Positions 31,880-41,028 of a DNA stretch of 64,000 bases are shown here, piece by piece (the first letter of the stretch is position 1; each line of letters opens with the position of its first letter). Origin of the DNA: Oligoflexia bacterium. Lineage in GTDB: Bacteria > Bdellovibrionota > Bdellovibrionia > JABDDW01. The stretch covers positions 37,586 to 101,585 of the forward strand of contig JADLCR010000072.1 of the NCBI GenBank assembly GCA_020847095.1, given 5' to 3'. Both the position numbers and the translations under genes were made by a program. A model generated the notes under the pieces. That model worked only from the letters and a program-made list of their open reading frames with translations. It was not told where the DNA came from and ran no database searches.

Positions 31880-32355
31880 CGAGATTCCTTGAGCTTTTCG
31901 GAAACGGACGCCAAGGTCGATTCGAACTGATTCGCAAGGCCTTCAAACAGTGTGTTCCAGGTTTCTTGCGCCCAAATTTCAAATTTATTACCGAGTCCGA
32001 CCAAAACAATTTGCGTCTGAAGCCCGGCATAATGCTTTAAGCCTTGTGGGACCAAAACTCGAAACTGTCCATCAGCCTCAATGACCTGCCCCCCGGACAA
32101 ATAGAATCTTTGAAACGATTGAACATCCACCGCCATCGAATTGAGACTCTGAATTTGATTTTCCAACCGCTTCCACTCAGAAAAAGTGTAAACGTCGAGA
32201 CAACGGCGCTGCGCGTGCTGACCATTGGTGATCACCACGCGATGATCTTTTGAACTTTTTAAGCACTCGCGATAGGCAACCGGCAGACTGAGTCGCGCTT
32301 TCGGATCTAACTTAATCTCAAATCGGCCACGAAATGTGGGAGAGGATGCGTCCAT
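31876..32355 (-). CDS. mraZ: Transcriptional regulator MraZ
   Basis: TFRGRFEIKLDPKARLSLPVAYRE AbrB-like fold; the longer ORF start would lie in the operator/promoter, so trimmed to MDASSP. Confidence 0.92.
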   Translation of the reverse strand: MDASSPTFRGRFEIKLDPKARLSLPVAYRECLKSSKDHRVVITNGQHAQRRCLDVYTFSEWKRLENQIQSLNSMAVDVQSFQRFYLSGGQVIEADGQFRVLVPQGLKHYAGLQTQIVLVGLGNKFEIWAQETWNTLFEGLANQFESTLASVSEKLKESR

Positions 32356-32414
32356 GCCGTGCCTTTCGGGAAAGCCCATCCATGGGCTTCGGGTGATGAT
32401 GGTGGAGACGAAAA

Positions 32415-32441
32415 CCACTTTACACCACTTAATTCCACTTT
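32415..32441 (-). promoter_or_regulatory. MraZ operator: three AAGTGG boxes at exact 10-bp spacing
   Basis: Minus strand AAAGTGGAAT TAAGTGGTGT AAAGTGG; matches published MraZ boxes (TGGGN / AAAGTG[T/G]NNN with 10-bp period). Confidence 0.8.
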
Positions 32442-32466
32442 ACGCCTAGCCAGCCCAACGGGTCAA
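32437..32466 (-). promoter_or_regulatory. Candidate mraZ/dcw promoter TTGACC-N18-TAAAGT
   Basis: -35 at 32461-32466, -10 at 32437-32442, -10 overlapping the first MraZ box. Confidence 0.6.
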
Positions 32467-32535
32467 GGTGTGAATTCAATTTTCTTTAGTGCTTTCGCAT
32501 GCTAGGCTAATAATCAGGACGCCAAGGATGGTGCT

Positions 32536-33498
32536 ATGATTACCTGCCCCAAATGCGGTTTTGAGCAACCAAAAGACAAGTTTTGCGCTAAATGCGGAAT
32601 CAACATGGAAGTTTTTGCCGCTGCCAACCAGAACCGCATGAAAAAGTGGGGTTCAACCTTCACATTTTATGGCGCCGTATTAGGACTTTTGGCTGGGGGT
32701 TTTTTCTTCGTTTACATGGCTCAAACCCCCGAACTCAACAAATCATCCTCAGATCAGATTTCTGAATCAATTCCTACGTCGGCTGCTGTTACTAAAGCGG
32801 CTTTAGCTCCCTCGCCTACTCCCGTGCAACGTCCCAGCCCCCAAGCTTCCGTAGCGCCTTCGGCATTGTTTGCTCAATTTGGTGGACTCGGTAAGGATCC
32901 AGAGACAACTCCATCGGCGGTCAACAAACCCAAAGCCTCCCAGGTCAGCATTGAGTTTGTGACATTTAATCCCGAAGTTTCCGAAGGTTTTAATCAAGGT
33001 GCCCAAGGTCGGTTAGAGTTAGGTCGTTATGCCCTTGCCATTCAAAATTCAGAAATCCAAAAACTCGAATCAATGACTGGCTTTGACAGCTTAGCTCAAG
33101 AAACAAGAAAGCTCTCTCAAGGTCAAAGCACACTGGTATTTCGCGGTGTGAAAGAGCCCAAATCCGGGGAAACGTTGGGACTCTATATCGAAATCACTCC
33201 CGTTCGCGTTCACGAAAAGGGGGCCGATTACACGGTTTCAATTAAGCGAAGTCTAATCGAAGGGGTGAACCCGGCGGACCAAAAGCCCGTGTCGGTTAAT
33301 TTTGACGAATCCATCCCGATACCCAATGGCGCCACCTTGGCCATTTCAGGATTACTGCCTCGCAAGCCCATGACCGAAAGCGAATTTGAGCTTTATAAAT
33401 CGAGCTTTCTCAAGGTTATGGGCGACCCGGATTTTCAGTCTGGAGATAAAGACTTGGTCATTCTCGTTCGCCCTCACATGACCACCGTCGATCAATAA
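32536..33498 (+). CDS. Zinc-ribbon membrane protein of unknown function
   Basis: CPKCGFEQPKDKFCAKCG then one TM segment. Confidence 0.7.
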   Translation: MITCPKCGFEQPKDKFCAKCGINMEVFAAANQNRMKKWGSTFTFYGAVLGLLAGGFFFVYMAQTPELNKSSSDQISESIPTSAAVTKAALAPSPTPVQRPSPQASVAPSALFAQFGGLGKDPETTPSAVNKPKASQVSIEFVTFNPEVSEGFNQGAQGRLELGRYALAIQNSEIQKLESMTGFDSLAQETRKLSQGQSTLVFRGVKEPKSGETLGLYIEITPVRVHEKGADYTVSIKRSLIEGVNPADQKPVSVNFDESIPIPNGATLAISGLLPRKPMTESEFELYKSSFLKVMGDPDFQSGDKDLVILVRPHMTTVDQ

Positions 33499-33604
33499 AA
33501 CATTGACTAGACGCATCAAAAATTGCCTAACACGATTTTAATAGTTTTCTTGTTTACCTTGGCCTCGGGACCTAAGTAGAGTTTTTGAGGGGATCGGGGG
33601 ATCT

Positions 33605-34507
33605 GTGAACAAATTTACACGATTGGCGGTAGTCGTCTGCGTCTGTTTGTACTCAACACTTTCCTTCGGCTGGGGAAGAGTGGGGCACGAAGTCGCCCTT
33701 GTCCTTGCTACACAGCATTTGCCACCAGGGCCGCTCAAAAACTTTTTACAACAAAACATTCCATCGATTCGCATCATGGCCATGGTTCCCGATGTCCACT
33801 GGAAGCACGGTGAAAAACCAAACCCACTCGAAAATCATTTACACTTTTTCAACTGGGACTTTTTTTCGAAAGTGGGTCCTGTCACCATCAATTTTCAAGA
33901 GTTGCGAGCTCGAGTTGGCGACGAAGCCATCTTGAAAAACGGATCAGCTCCCTATCGCGTGAATCAAATGAGTTACTTACTTCTAACGGAACTGAAACGA
34001 GTCCCGATCGACCCGGTTCGCGTTTTGCAAATTGCCGGCACTCTGGGTCATTACATCGCCGATGTGGGCAATCCCCTTCACGTTAATACCGACTACAACG
34101 GACAAAACTCTGGCGTTAAGGGCCTCCACTCTTTTTTTGAATCAAAATCTGTTAACGAAATTCCGCCGATGGAGCTTCACGACCGAACGAGTCAATTGAC
34201 CATCGAATTTTTAAAGAAAATTCCCGCAAACATTCACCCCTTTGATGGATCAATGAAGACCATTCAAGGGGCGCACTTGTTTTCACCGAAAGTCATCGAA
34301 GCGGCCCAGGAACTTGGACTCACTCAAGAATTTTCAATGTGGGCTCGCCCAGTCATTTATAGAACCCTTGCGGTTTCCACGGCATTGGCCGCTAGAATTT
34401 GGTACGCTGCATGGTCTATGGCGGGAAAACCTGACTTACCACCCACGCCGATTGGGCCCATTCCGAATCCTGATTGGATTCCGCCATCTTACTTCCAGTC
34501 GCCTTGA
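33605..34507 (+). CDS. S1/P1-like nuclease / zinc phospholipase-C superfamily, secreted
   Basis: Signal peptide ending [10 protein letters not shown] (N-terminal Trp/His ligands), [27 protein letters not shown]. Confidence 0.8.
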   Translation: MNKFTRLAVVVCVCLYSTLSFGWGRVGHEVALVLATQHLPPGPLKNFLQQNIPSIRIMAMVPDVHWKHGEKPNPLENHLHFFNWDFFSKVGPVTINFQELRARVGDEAILKNGSAPYRVNQMSYLLLTELKRVPIDPVRVLQIAGTLGHYIADVGNPLHVNTDYNGQNSGVKGLHSFFESKSVNEIPPMELHDRTSQLTIEFLKKIPANIHPFDGSMKTIQGAHLFSPKVIEAAQELGLTQEFSMWARPVIYRTLAVSTALAARIWYAAWSMAGKPDLPPTPIGPIPNPDWIPPSYFQSP

Positions 34508-34547
34508 CCATTTCATTAAGATTGGCTATTTAAAAAGTCCAACACTC

Positions 34548-35210
34548 ATGAGGGGGGAAATCGTGAGAGAATCATTAGCGCCCGGCCGCGGTGCCGGCTG
34601 GATCGAAGTTATCGTCGGAAGCATGTTTAGCGGTAAAACCGAAGAGCTCATTCGCAGGCTTCGCCGCGCACAGATCGCAAAACAAAAAGTCCAGGTCTTT
34701 AAACCACGCATCGACAATCGATACAGTCACTCTCAAGTGGCTTCTCACTCCGAGCAGAGAACTGATTCGCTGGTTGTGGATGGTGCCAAAGAAATTTTAT
34801 CCCTCATAGATGATAACACCCGCGTTGTGGCCATAGATGAAGGACAGTTCTTCGATTCGACTCTGCTAGAAGTGGCCCAGAAGCTAGCAAATCGCGGAAT
34901 TCGGGTCATCATTGCCGGGCTAGATACGGATTGGCGAGGGCTTCCCTTTGAACCCATGCCTCAGCTCATGGCGATCGCAGAAATGGTAACAAAACATAAC
35001 GCCATCTGTGTGGTTTGCGGCGGCCTGGCCTCACGCACACAAAGGCTCAGTGTTTCGACAGCACGAGTTCAGGTTGGAGCTGCAGATATTTATGAAGCAC
35101 GATGTCGCGGATGCTTTGACCCTAAACTTGCCATGGATACAAAGCCCGATGTGTCACGCGCCAAGACTCGCGGAAGCAAAAAAGAACCGAGGGATTCTGC
35201 TCGACCATGA
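34548..35210 (+). CDS. tdk: Thymidine kinase
   Basis: [28 protein letters not shown], zinc ribbon CVVCG...CRGC; start trimmed. Confidence 0.93.
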   Translation: MRGEIVRESLAPGRGAGWIEVIVGSMFSGKTEELIRRLRRAQIAKQKVQVFKPRIDNRYSHSQVASHSEQRTDSLVVDGAKEILSLIDDNTRVVAIDEGQFFDSTLLEVAQKLANRGIRVIIAGLDTDWRGLPFEPMPQLMAIAEMVTKHNAICVVCGGLASRTQRLSVSTARVQVGAADIYEARCRGCFDPKLAMDTKPDVSRAKTRGSKKEPRDSARP

Positions 35211-35989
35211 TGAAGTTTTTGGAGCATAAGTACGGCACGCAAATCAAAGTACTCCAAGATGTCGGCCTTAACTCGCTTTTGGCGAGACTATGTCATCCTG
35301 ATACTCATCAACCCACAATCAATGAACTAGTTGAGTTTATTTACACTCAACTGATCATGACGGTTCTCGATCAAGAGTTTCCAACCAAAGTCACCCGTGT
35401 TCCGACACGAATGACCCAAAAGCACCCTCAAAGTTTGCTCGAGGTGAATGCGCTCAACACGGAACAAAAAGTAGTTTCTGTCAATCTGGCAAGAGCGGGA
35501 ACTTTTCCTAGCCACGTTTGCTATAATTTACTGAATTACATTTTGGATCCCAAGCTGATCCGGCAAGACCACGTCACGGCCGCTCGCGTAACAGACAAGG
35601 CTCACAAAGTTATCGGAACCACACTGGCCGGCTCAAAGATAGGTGGCCCCATTGATGATTCTATAGTTCTTTTTCCTGATCCCATGGGGGCCACTGGGGG
35701 AACCATTATTTCGGCGCTTGACCACTACAAAAAAGAAGTAAAAGGCAGTGCTAAGAAATTTGTTTCGCTACATTTGATCATCACTCCGGAATACATCTCG
35801 CAGGTAACCAAGAGCCATCCTGATTTGATTGTGTATGCAGTCCGCATCGATCGCGGGCTCTCACCCGAAAAGGTATTGAAGGCAGTCCCAGGAGAATTTT
35901 GGCAGCAAGAGAAGGGTCTTGACGATAACGACTACATTGTTCCGGGCGGGGGCGGCTTCGGTGAGATCCTCAATAACTCCTACGTTTAA
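35207..35989 (+). CDS. upp: Uracil phosphoribosyltransferase
   Basis: [21 protein letters not shown] loop, C-terminal [21 protein letters not shown] overlap with tdk. Confidence 0.85.
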   Translation: MMKFLEHKYGTQIKVLQDVGLNSLLARLCHPDTHQPTINELVEFIYTQLIMTVLDQEFPTKVTRVPTRMTQKHPQSLLEVNALNTEQKVVSVNLARAGTFPSHVCYNLLNYILDPKLIRQDHVTAARVTDKAHKVIGTTLAGSKIGGPIDDSIVLFPDPMGATGGTIISALDHYKKEVKGSAKKFVSLHLIITPEYISQVTKSHPDLIVYAVRIDRGLSPEKVLKAVPGEFWQQEKGLDDNDYIVPGGGGFGEILNNSYV

Positions 35990-36731
35990 ATCGCGGGCGG
36001 CATTTTACCTAAAGCTTCCACTTTGTCTCATTTGGTTTGTCATCGCCGTCGTTATTACGTTTGTTGCAGCTCTTATTCGCTGGAGACACCCCAGTAACGG
36101 CTATATTTTTACGCAACTGTTCACTAAAGGCATCACTTTCATCATTGGAATGAAGATTGTGATTCATCACCAAGAACGCCTACTCAAACATCAACCTTGT
36201 ATTTACATAGGAAATCATCAGAGCATGCTCGATGTATTGGTACACTCGACTTGTTACCAAACTCGAACAGTCGCCATTGGAAAAAAAGAAATCCTTTGGG
36301 TTCCGTTTTTTGGATTTCTTTTTTACTTGTGCAGCAACATCTTAATTGATCGAAAGCACCATGAGCGGGCCATGCGATCTATGGCCATGGCAAAACATTG
36401 GCTTCAAAACCGGCGTATATCTATTTACATGTTTCCTGAAGGTACCCGAAACAAAGACCTCACTGAGCTGCTTCCTTTCAAAAAAGGAGCCTTTTATTTG
36501 GCCATTCATGCTCAGGTTCCATTACTGCCGGTTGTGGCCAGCCCCATTGGTGAATTGGTTGATTTGAAACAACATTCAATTCGACAGGGAACAATCAACA
36601 TTGAAGTTCTAGAACCTATTCCCACAACGGGGCTTGATGAGTCCCATGTTGATGAATTAATTCATAAAACCAGAGTGGCCATGCAAAGTGCTTTTGAGCG
36701 CACTAAGACCGTTCTGAAATCAGAAAGCTAA
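35961..36731 (+). CDS. plsC: 1-acyl-sn-glycerol-3-phosphate acyltransferase
   Basis: NHQSMLDVL (NHxxxxD), FPEGTRN, TM N-terminus; in-frame GTG at 35961. Confidence 0.88.
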   Translation: MRSSITPTFKSRAAFYLKLPLCLIWFVIAVVITFVAALIRWRHPSNGYIFTQLFTKGITFIIGMKIVIHHQERLLKHQPCIYIGNHQSMLDVLVHSTCYQTRTVAIGKKEILWVPFFGFLFYLCSNILIDRKHHERAMRSMAMAKHWLQNRRISIYMFPEGTRNKDLTELLPFKKGAFYLAIHAQVPLLPVVASPIGELVDLKQHSIRQGTINIEVLEPIPTTGLDESHVDELIHKTRVAMQSAFERTKTVLKSES

Positions 36732-38379
36732 CAATAACCAAAGGCTTTGAATCGAGAGACTTTCTAAACACTCGCCTGACGGCAAGGGCAATGGCTTGCT
36801 CTCGTGTGAGTCCATCGGGATTTTCTGGATACCAATTCAAAAACGCCGAAGTCACATCTCGAATGATCGACTCTTTCATGACGGGCTCGAGGCGCATTCC
36901 GCCCAAAAATCCGCGAAATGAAACTTGAGGGTCCTTGAGAAGTTGTGTTTGTCGACGATCGGTCAGACAGTCGACGACCACGATTCCGCCTCGGGCAGCC
37001 GCTCGGCGTTCCTTTATCAGCGAGCCGTCTAAATCGCCGGCTTCTCCTCGAAAAATCCACTTTCTTCCGGCCGCAATTGAATCGGACATCTTTACGTGAT
37101 CGCCATCCCATTCCCAGACTTGTCCATTTTCAACTACAAAGGCCTCGCCAGAAACTGCACCAGAGGCACGTGCGGTTCTGGCATGAATGACCAGATGGCG
37201 GTATTCGCCATGTACGGGAATGAAAAACTTTGGCCTGACCATTTTTAAAAGATCCAGCTGCTCTCCGCGGTAAGCGTGACCGCTCACATGAACGTTTTTC
37301 GTTCCTTCGTAATGGACCGTGGCCCCAAGCTTAAATAAATGGTTCACCACAAAATTGATGGCTCTTTCATTTCCGGGAATATGTCTGGAACTAAGAATAA
37401 CCGTATCGCCCTCATTAAGCTTTAAGTAAGGATTCTCGTTGCGGGCTAGTCTAAAAAGTGAAGAGCGCGCCTCCCCTTGACTACCTGTGCTCAACAACAA
37501 TATTTCGTGTCGAGGGGTTTGAGCCAACTCTTCTAAAGGATAAAGCAACGAAGTGTTTATTGGCAGGAGTCCTTCTTCTATCGCGATTTTTACGTAACGC
37601 TCCATGCTTCGTCCTGACAAAAACACTTTTCTTCCGCACTCTTTGGCGATGTCACACAACTGGTGCACCCGGTGAACATTGCTGGCAAAAAGGGCCACGA
37701 CAACCGCCCCTGGGGAAGTCTTAATCAGAGAGAGCAAGTCATCTTGCAAAGACGATTCACTAGGACAGTGACCATCGCGTTCAGAATTCGTGCTGTCGGA
37801 AAGCAATAAGATGGGCTTTTCGCGGCCTAATTCTAAAAATCGGGCCTTATCTGACGGAGGGCCATCATATGGTGTTTCGTCGAATTTAAAGTCTCCGCTG
37901 TGAATAATAAGTCCTGAAGGCGTGTGAATGGCCAATGCAAACGTTTGAAGGGTCGAATGAGTCACATGGATAAATTCAATCTCAAAGCTTCCCGCCGGTA
38001 CTTTGTCGCCAGCTTTAACATCGTGAGTGAGAAGGCGCTTTAAAACCCCATACTCAGAGCATTTCTCTTGAATCAGCCTGGATGCAAAGCGACTTGCATA
38101 AATGATGGGAATCTCAACTTCTCGCAATAAGAAAGGTATGGCGCCAATGTGATCTTCGTGGCCGTGAGTGACAACCAAACCTTTGATCTTGTGCTTGTTT
38201 TCGATAAGGTAGTCGAACTTTGGAACTACAAGATCAAGCCCGAGCCAATGAAGATCAGGAAATAGCACGCCACAATCAATAATCAGAATCTCGTCGTTGC
38301 ATTCGATGGCCATACAGTTGAGCCCAACCTCGCCCAGGCCGCCCAACGGGATAACGCGTAGCTTTGTGTCTGCGCTCAT
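36703..38379 (-). CDS. rnj: Ribonuclease J
   Basis: VTHGHEDHIGAIPFLL, HSGDFKFDETP, SSRHIPGNE, HVSGHAYRGEQ. Confidence 0.94.
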   Translation of the reverse strand: MSADTKLRVIPLGGLGEVGLNCMAIECNDEILIIDCGVLFPDLHWLGLDLVVPKFDYLIENKHKIKGLVVTHGHEDHIGAIPFLLREVEIPIIYASRFASRLIQEKCSEYGVLKRLLTHDVKAGDKVPAGSFEIEFIHVTHSTLQTFALAIHTPSGLIIHSGDFKFDETPYDGPPSDKARFLELGREKPILLLSDSTNSERDGHCPSESSLQDDLLSLIKTSPGAVVVALFASNVHRVHQLCDIAKECGRKVFLSGRSMERYVKIAIEEGLLPINTSLLYPLEELAQTPRHEILLLSTGSQGEARSSLFRLARNENPYLKLNEGDTVILSSRHIPGNERAINFVVNHLFKLGATVHYEGTKNVHVSGHAYRGEQLDLLKMVRPKFFIPVHGEYRHLVIHARTARASGAVSGEAFVVENGQVWEWDGDHVKMSDSIAAGRKWIFRGEAGDLDGSLIKERRAAARGGIVVVDCLTDRRQTQLLKDPQVSFRGFLGGMRLEPVMKESIIRDVTSAFLNWYPENPDGLTREQAIALAVRRVFRKSLDSKPLVIVSFLISERS

Positions 38380-38996
38380 GTGTTGCGCTTTCTCGCCTTG
38401 GAGCCACTCAAAATGTGGTTAGAAACGACTTCAACCGCCACGTCATGGTGCTCACCTACAATGATATCCGCAAACTGCTGCGTCGGTTGTGTGTACTTGA
38501 GGTGCATGGGCCGAACGGTTTTGTAATACTGGCTAATGACGTCTTCAACCTGTCGGCTGCGATCGGAAAGATCTCTGTGAAGTCTGCGCGTAAACCGAAT
38601 GTCAGCTTCAACCTTGAGATAAATCTTAAGGTCCATAAGATTTCTAACTTCTTCGAGCCAAAGCGATAAAATCCCTTCGACGAGAACAACTCGGCATGGT
38701 CCAACTTTGATCGTTCTCTTTTCGCGGCGAGACGTACTGAAATTATAGTGAGGCATGGCCACGCTTTGACCGGCCTTAAGAGCCTTAAGATGTTTGAAAA
38801 AAAGTTTCCAGTCAAAGGCTTCAGGAGAATCGTAGTTGGGCTGTCCGTCGATGAAGTTTTTTGAGGGTTGCTTATCTAGATAATAGTTATCCATATGCAA
38901 GAGCGCGACGCCTTTTCCGTTAAGCTTTTTAAGAATTTTTTCGGAAAAAGTTGTCTTTCCTGAACCCGAACCACCTGCAATGCCAACTAAATACAT
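38376..38996 (-). CDS. udk: Uridine kinase
   Basis: MYLVGIAGGSGSGKTTFSEKIL, NYDSPEAFDW, RRLHRDLSDRSR. Confidence 0.92.
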   Translation of the reverse strand: MYLVGIAGGSGSGKTTFSEKILKKLNGKGVALLHMDNYYLDKQPSKNFIDGQPNYDSPEAFDWKLFFKHLKALKAGQSVAMPHYNFSTSRREKRTIKVGPCRVVLVEGILSLWLEEVRNLMDLKIYLKVEADIRFTRRLHRDLSDRSRQVEDVISQYYKTVRPMHLKYTQPTQQFADIIVGEHHDVAVEVVSNHILSGSKARKRNT

Positions 38997-39006
38997 GAGC
39001 GAGCTC

Positions 39007-40251
39007 CTAATAGGTCGCCACAATACCAATTCCAATACTGCCAGCTTTATAGCTGACGGGTCTATCGGGCGCCGTCACGATGGTGCCATTTGGATTGGTC
39101 AGTGCCGATGGATCTGTGTTGTAAGCGTCGCTTGAGTAAAGGTCAATTTTGAAATCTCCAGTTACTTTTAACTGAGGATTGATCGAATATCTAATTCCGA
39201 TGCTTGATGTGATGCGCTCGTCATCGCGACGGATTGGTTTCGAAAAGCTTTTGTAGACATAGCTGAAGCGCCCCATAACGAGCACTTGATCTCCCATCAC
39301 TCTCCCCAAACCAAGATAGATCTCCTGATCCAATACGTAATCAGACCAATAGGAATCAGAAACAATGTAATTATATCCCGCAAGAAGCTGATCCCGCCGC
39401 GTCACTTGCTCAACAAACCGCATGTAGAAAACCGGTTCGGCAAATAGAGTGCCCTGATCGAGAGTTGAAGCGGCATACTGGCGATAGAGCCAGCCCACAG
39501 CGCAGTCGACCGTCGACCTTTCGGTGAGTCGCCCTACAAATCCCGACTCAATCAGACCATAATAACTATTTCTCTTGGCGGTAAGACTTTCAGAATAGCT
39601 CGGATTATTGAAAGTCGTCGTAGCGTAATTTTTCATTCCGCCCTTAGCTCTCAAAAACCAATTGGTTTCAGGTAAAAAGGCGTTGTTGTATTGAGCTAAG
39701 GCCTCAAGATTTTGATTATTTAACATATTAGAGTACACACCGGTTTGGTTGGGATCATTGAAGCTTTCCAGGGCGTAACTTCCCTCAAAATCTAAAGAGC
39801 GCCCCTTTCCAGTAACTTTTGAAAGTCTCAGTCCACCGTTTGCATTCATTCTGGCGATTCGACCGTACCGCTCGTTTGGAGACGGATCGCTAAAAAGTTT
39901 TCCTGATCCAAAAAGCGCTCCGCTCCATTCCTCGTTTTCATTGATTAGAAGTTTCAAATCACCATCGATATCGAAATGATCTTGAATCGTTTGGCTTGCG
40001 AACTTTTCGTATATTCCCTTGAGCCGTCCCTTGACGTAAAAGGCTGATGGCCGAGTTTGTCCTGTAAATTCGGGATTTACCGAAACCGTCGCGTCACCAA
40101 TGGCTCGGTAAAAATCATGATAAACGTTGTATTGGTACTTTGTGTTTACTCCAATATCAGTTTTCAAATACGGACCGATTAACGAGGGAGCATTTGCCCC
40201 TGCAAATTGCGAAAAGAGTAATATTCCGCTCCACCCAATGAATCGCTTCAT
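39007..40251 (-). CDS. Predicted outer-membrane beta-barrel protein
   Basis: Signal peptide, many amphipathic strands, terminal VATY. Confidence 0.65.
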   Translation of the reverse strand: MKRFIGWSGILLFSQFAGANAPSLIGPYLKTDIGVNTKYQYNVYHDFYRAIGDATVSVNPEFTGQTRPSAFYVKGRLKGIYEKFASQTIQDHFDIDGDLKLLINENEEWSGALFGSGKLFSDPSPNERYGRIARMNANGGLRLSKVTGKGRSLDFEGSYALESFNDPNQTGVYSNMLNNQNLEALAQYNNAFLPETNWFLRAKGGMKNYATTTFNNPSYSESLTAKRNSYYGLIESGFVGRLTERSTVDCAVGWLYRQYAASTLDQGTLFAEPVFYMRFVEQVTRRDQLLAGYNYIVSDSYWSDYVLDQEIYLGLGRVMGDQVLVMGRFSYVYKSFSKPIRRDDERITSSIGIRYSINPQLKVTGDFKIDLYSSDAYNTDPSALTNPNGTIVTAPDRPVSYKAGSIGIGIVATY

Positions 40252-40811
40252 CTAAACGGCACAAAGGTTGCTGGGAAAACATCTTTGACTGCGGCGGCAT
40301 CTAACTCAGCCTTGAGCTCTTCTACGCTGAGGCCGGTTCCCGTCAGTGCGATCATATAGTCTAGCCCTTCTCGATTCGGCAAACCCTGAAGACAGTCATT
40401 GAGCACTGAATGATGGGGACGAATTCCCGCCTGATAATTACTGATATCTAAAAGCTGGCGAGCCTTTGTTGTATCGGTCGACGTTTCTGGAGTGCTTGTC
40501 ACCTCTGAACAGACTTTTTTATAAATTGAATGAACCGCAATAATTTGTGAATAACCGCTTTGGAAGCACTTTTGTACCTTTTGATTTGCGAGTTTTTGAG
40601 CTTTTGAATTTTGGATTTCGAGTTGATCGACGACGTCACCGTCTGCAGCCCCTCTTAACGTGCATTCCCGAGAAAAAGTTTTGATGATGTCTGATGCAAT
40701 ACGCCGATCTTCAGGAGATCGGAATTGTCCCATTGCCGCCAATGGCGCCAAAAGCAATAACCCGGCTATTAAGTTACTCAAACTTCTTCGTGTTCTGCAG
40801 TTGATGATCAT
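40248..40811 (-). CDS. Secreted protein of unknown function in TPR/OMP operon
   Basis: Signal-peptide-like N-terminus, 4-bp overlap with downstream gene. Confidence 0.6.
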   Translation of the reverse strand: MIINCRTRRSLSNLIAGLLLLAPLAAMGQFRSPEDRRIASDIIKTFSRECTLRGAADGDVVDQLEIQNSKAQKLANQKVQKCFQSGYSQIIAVHSIYKKVCSEVTSTPETSTDTTKARQLLDISNYQAGIRPHHSVLNDCLQGLPNREGLDYMIALTGTGLSVEELKAELDAAAVKDVFPATFVPFR

Positions 40812-41028
40812 AGATGACTGTCCTTAGTTGCGCTTCCGCTGGGTAAAACTGAGGTTCTCCAACCTCCGCATTAATCTTTGCCTTCTTGATTAGAAACAAT
40901 GACTTTGGCGTTTTCTCGAGCTTTGTTTTTGGTTTTTCACCAATAGCCGTTCTCGGGTTCTCAACGGGAACCTTAGTTGCGGCATTTCCAGCAAAAGCCG
41001 TTAGCATGATCACTATAAACAACTTCAT
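40774..41028 (-). CDS. Small secreted protein in TPR/OMP operon
   Basis: Signal peptide; overlaps neighbours. Confidence 0.55.
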   Translation of the reverse strand: MKLFIVIMLTAFAGNAATKVPVENPRTAIGEKPKTKLEKTPKSLFLIKKAKINAEVGEPQFYPAEAQLRTVIYDHQLQNTKKFE

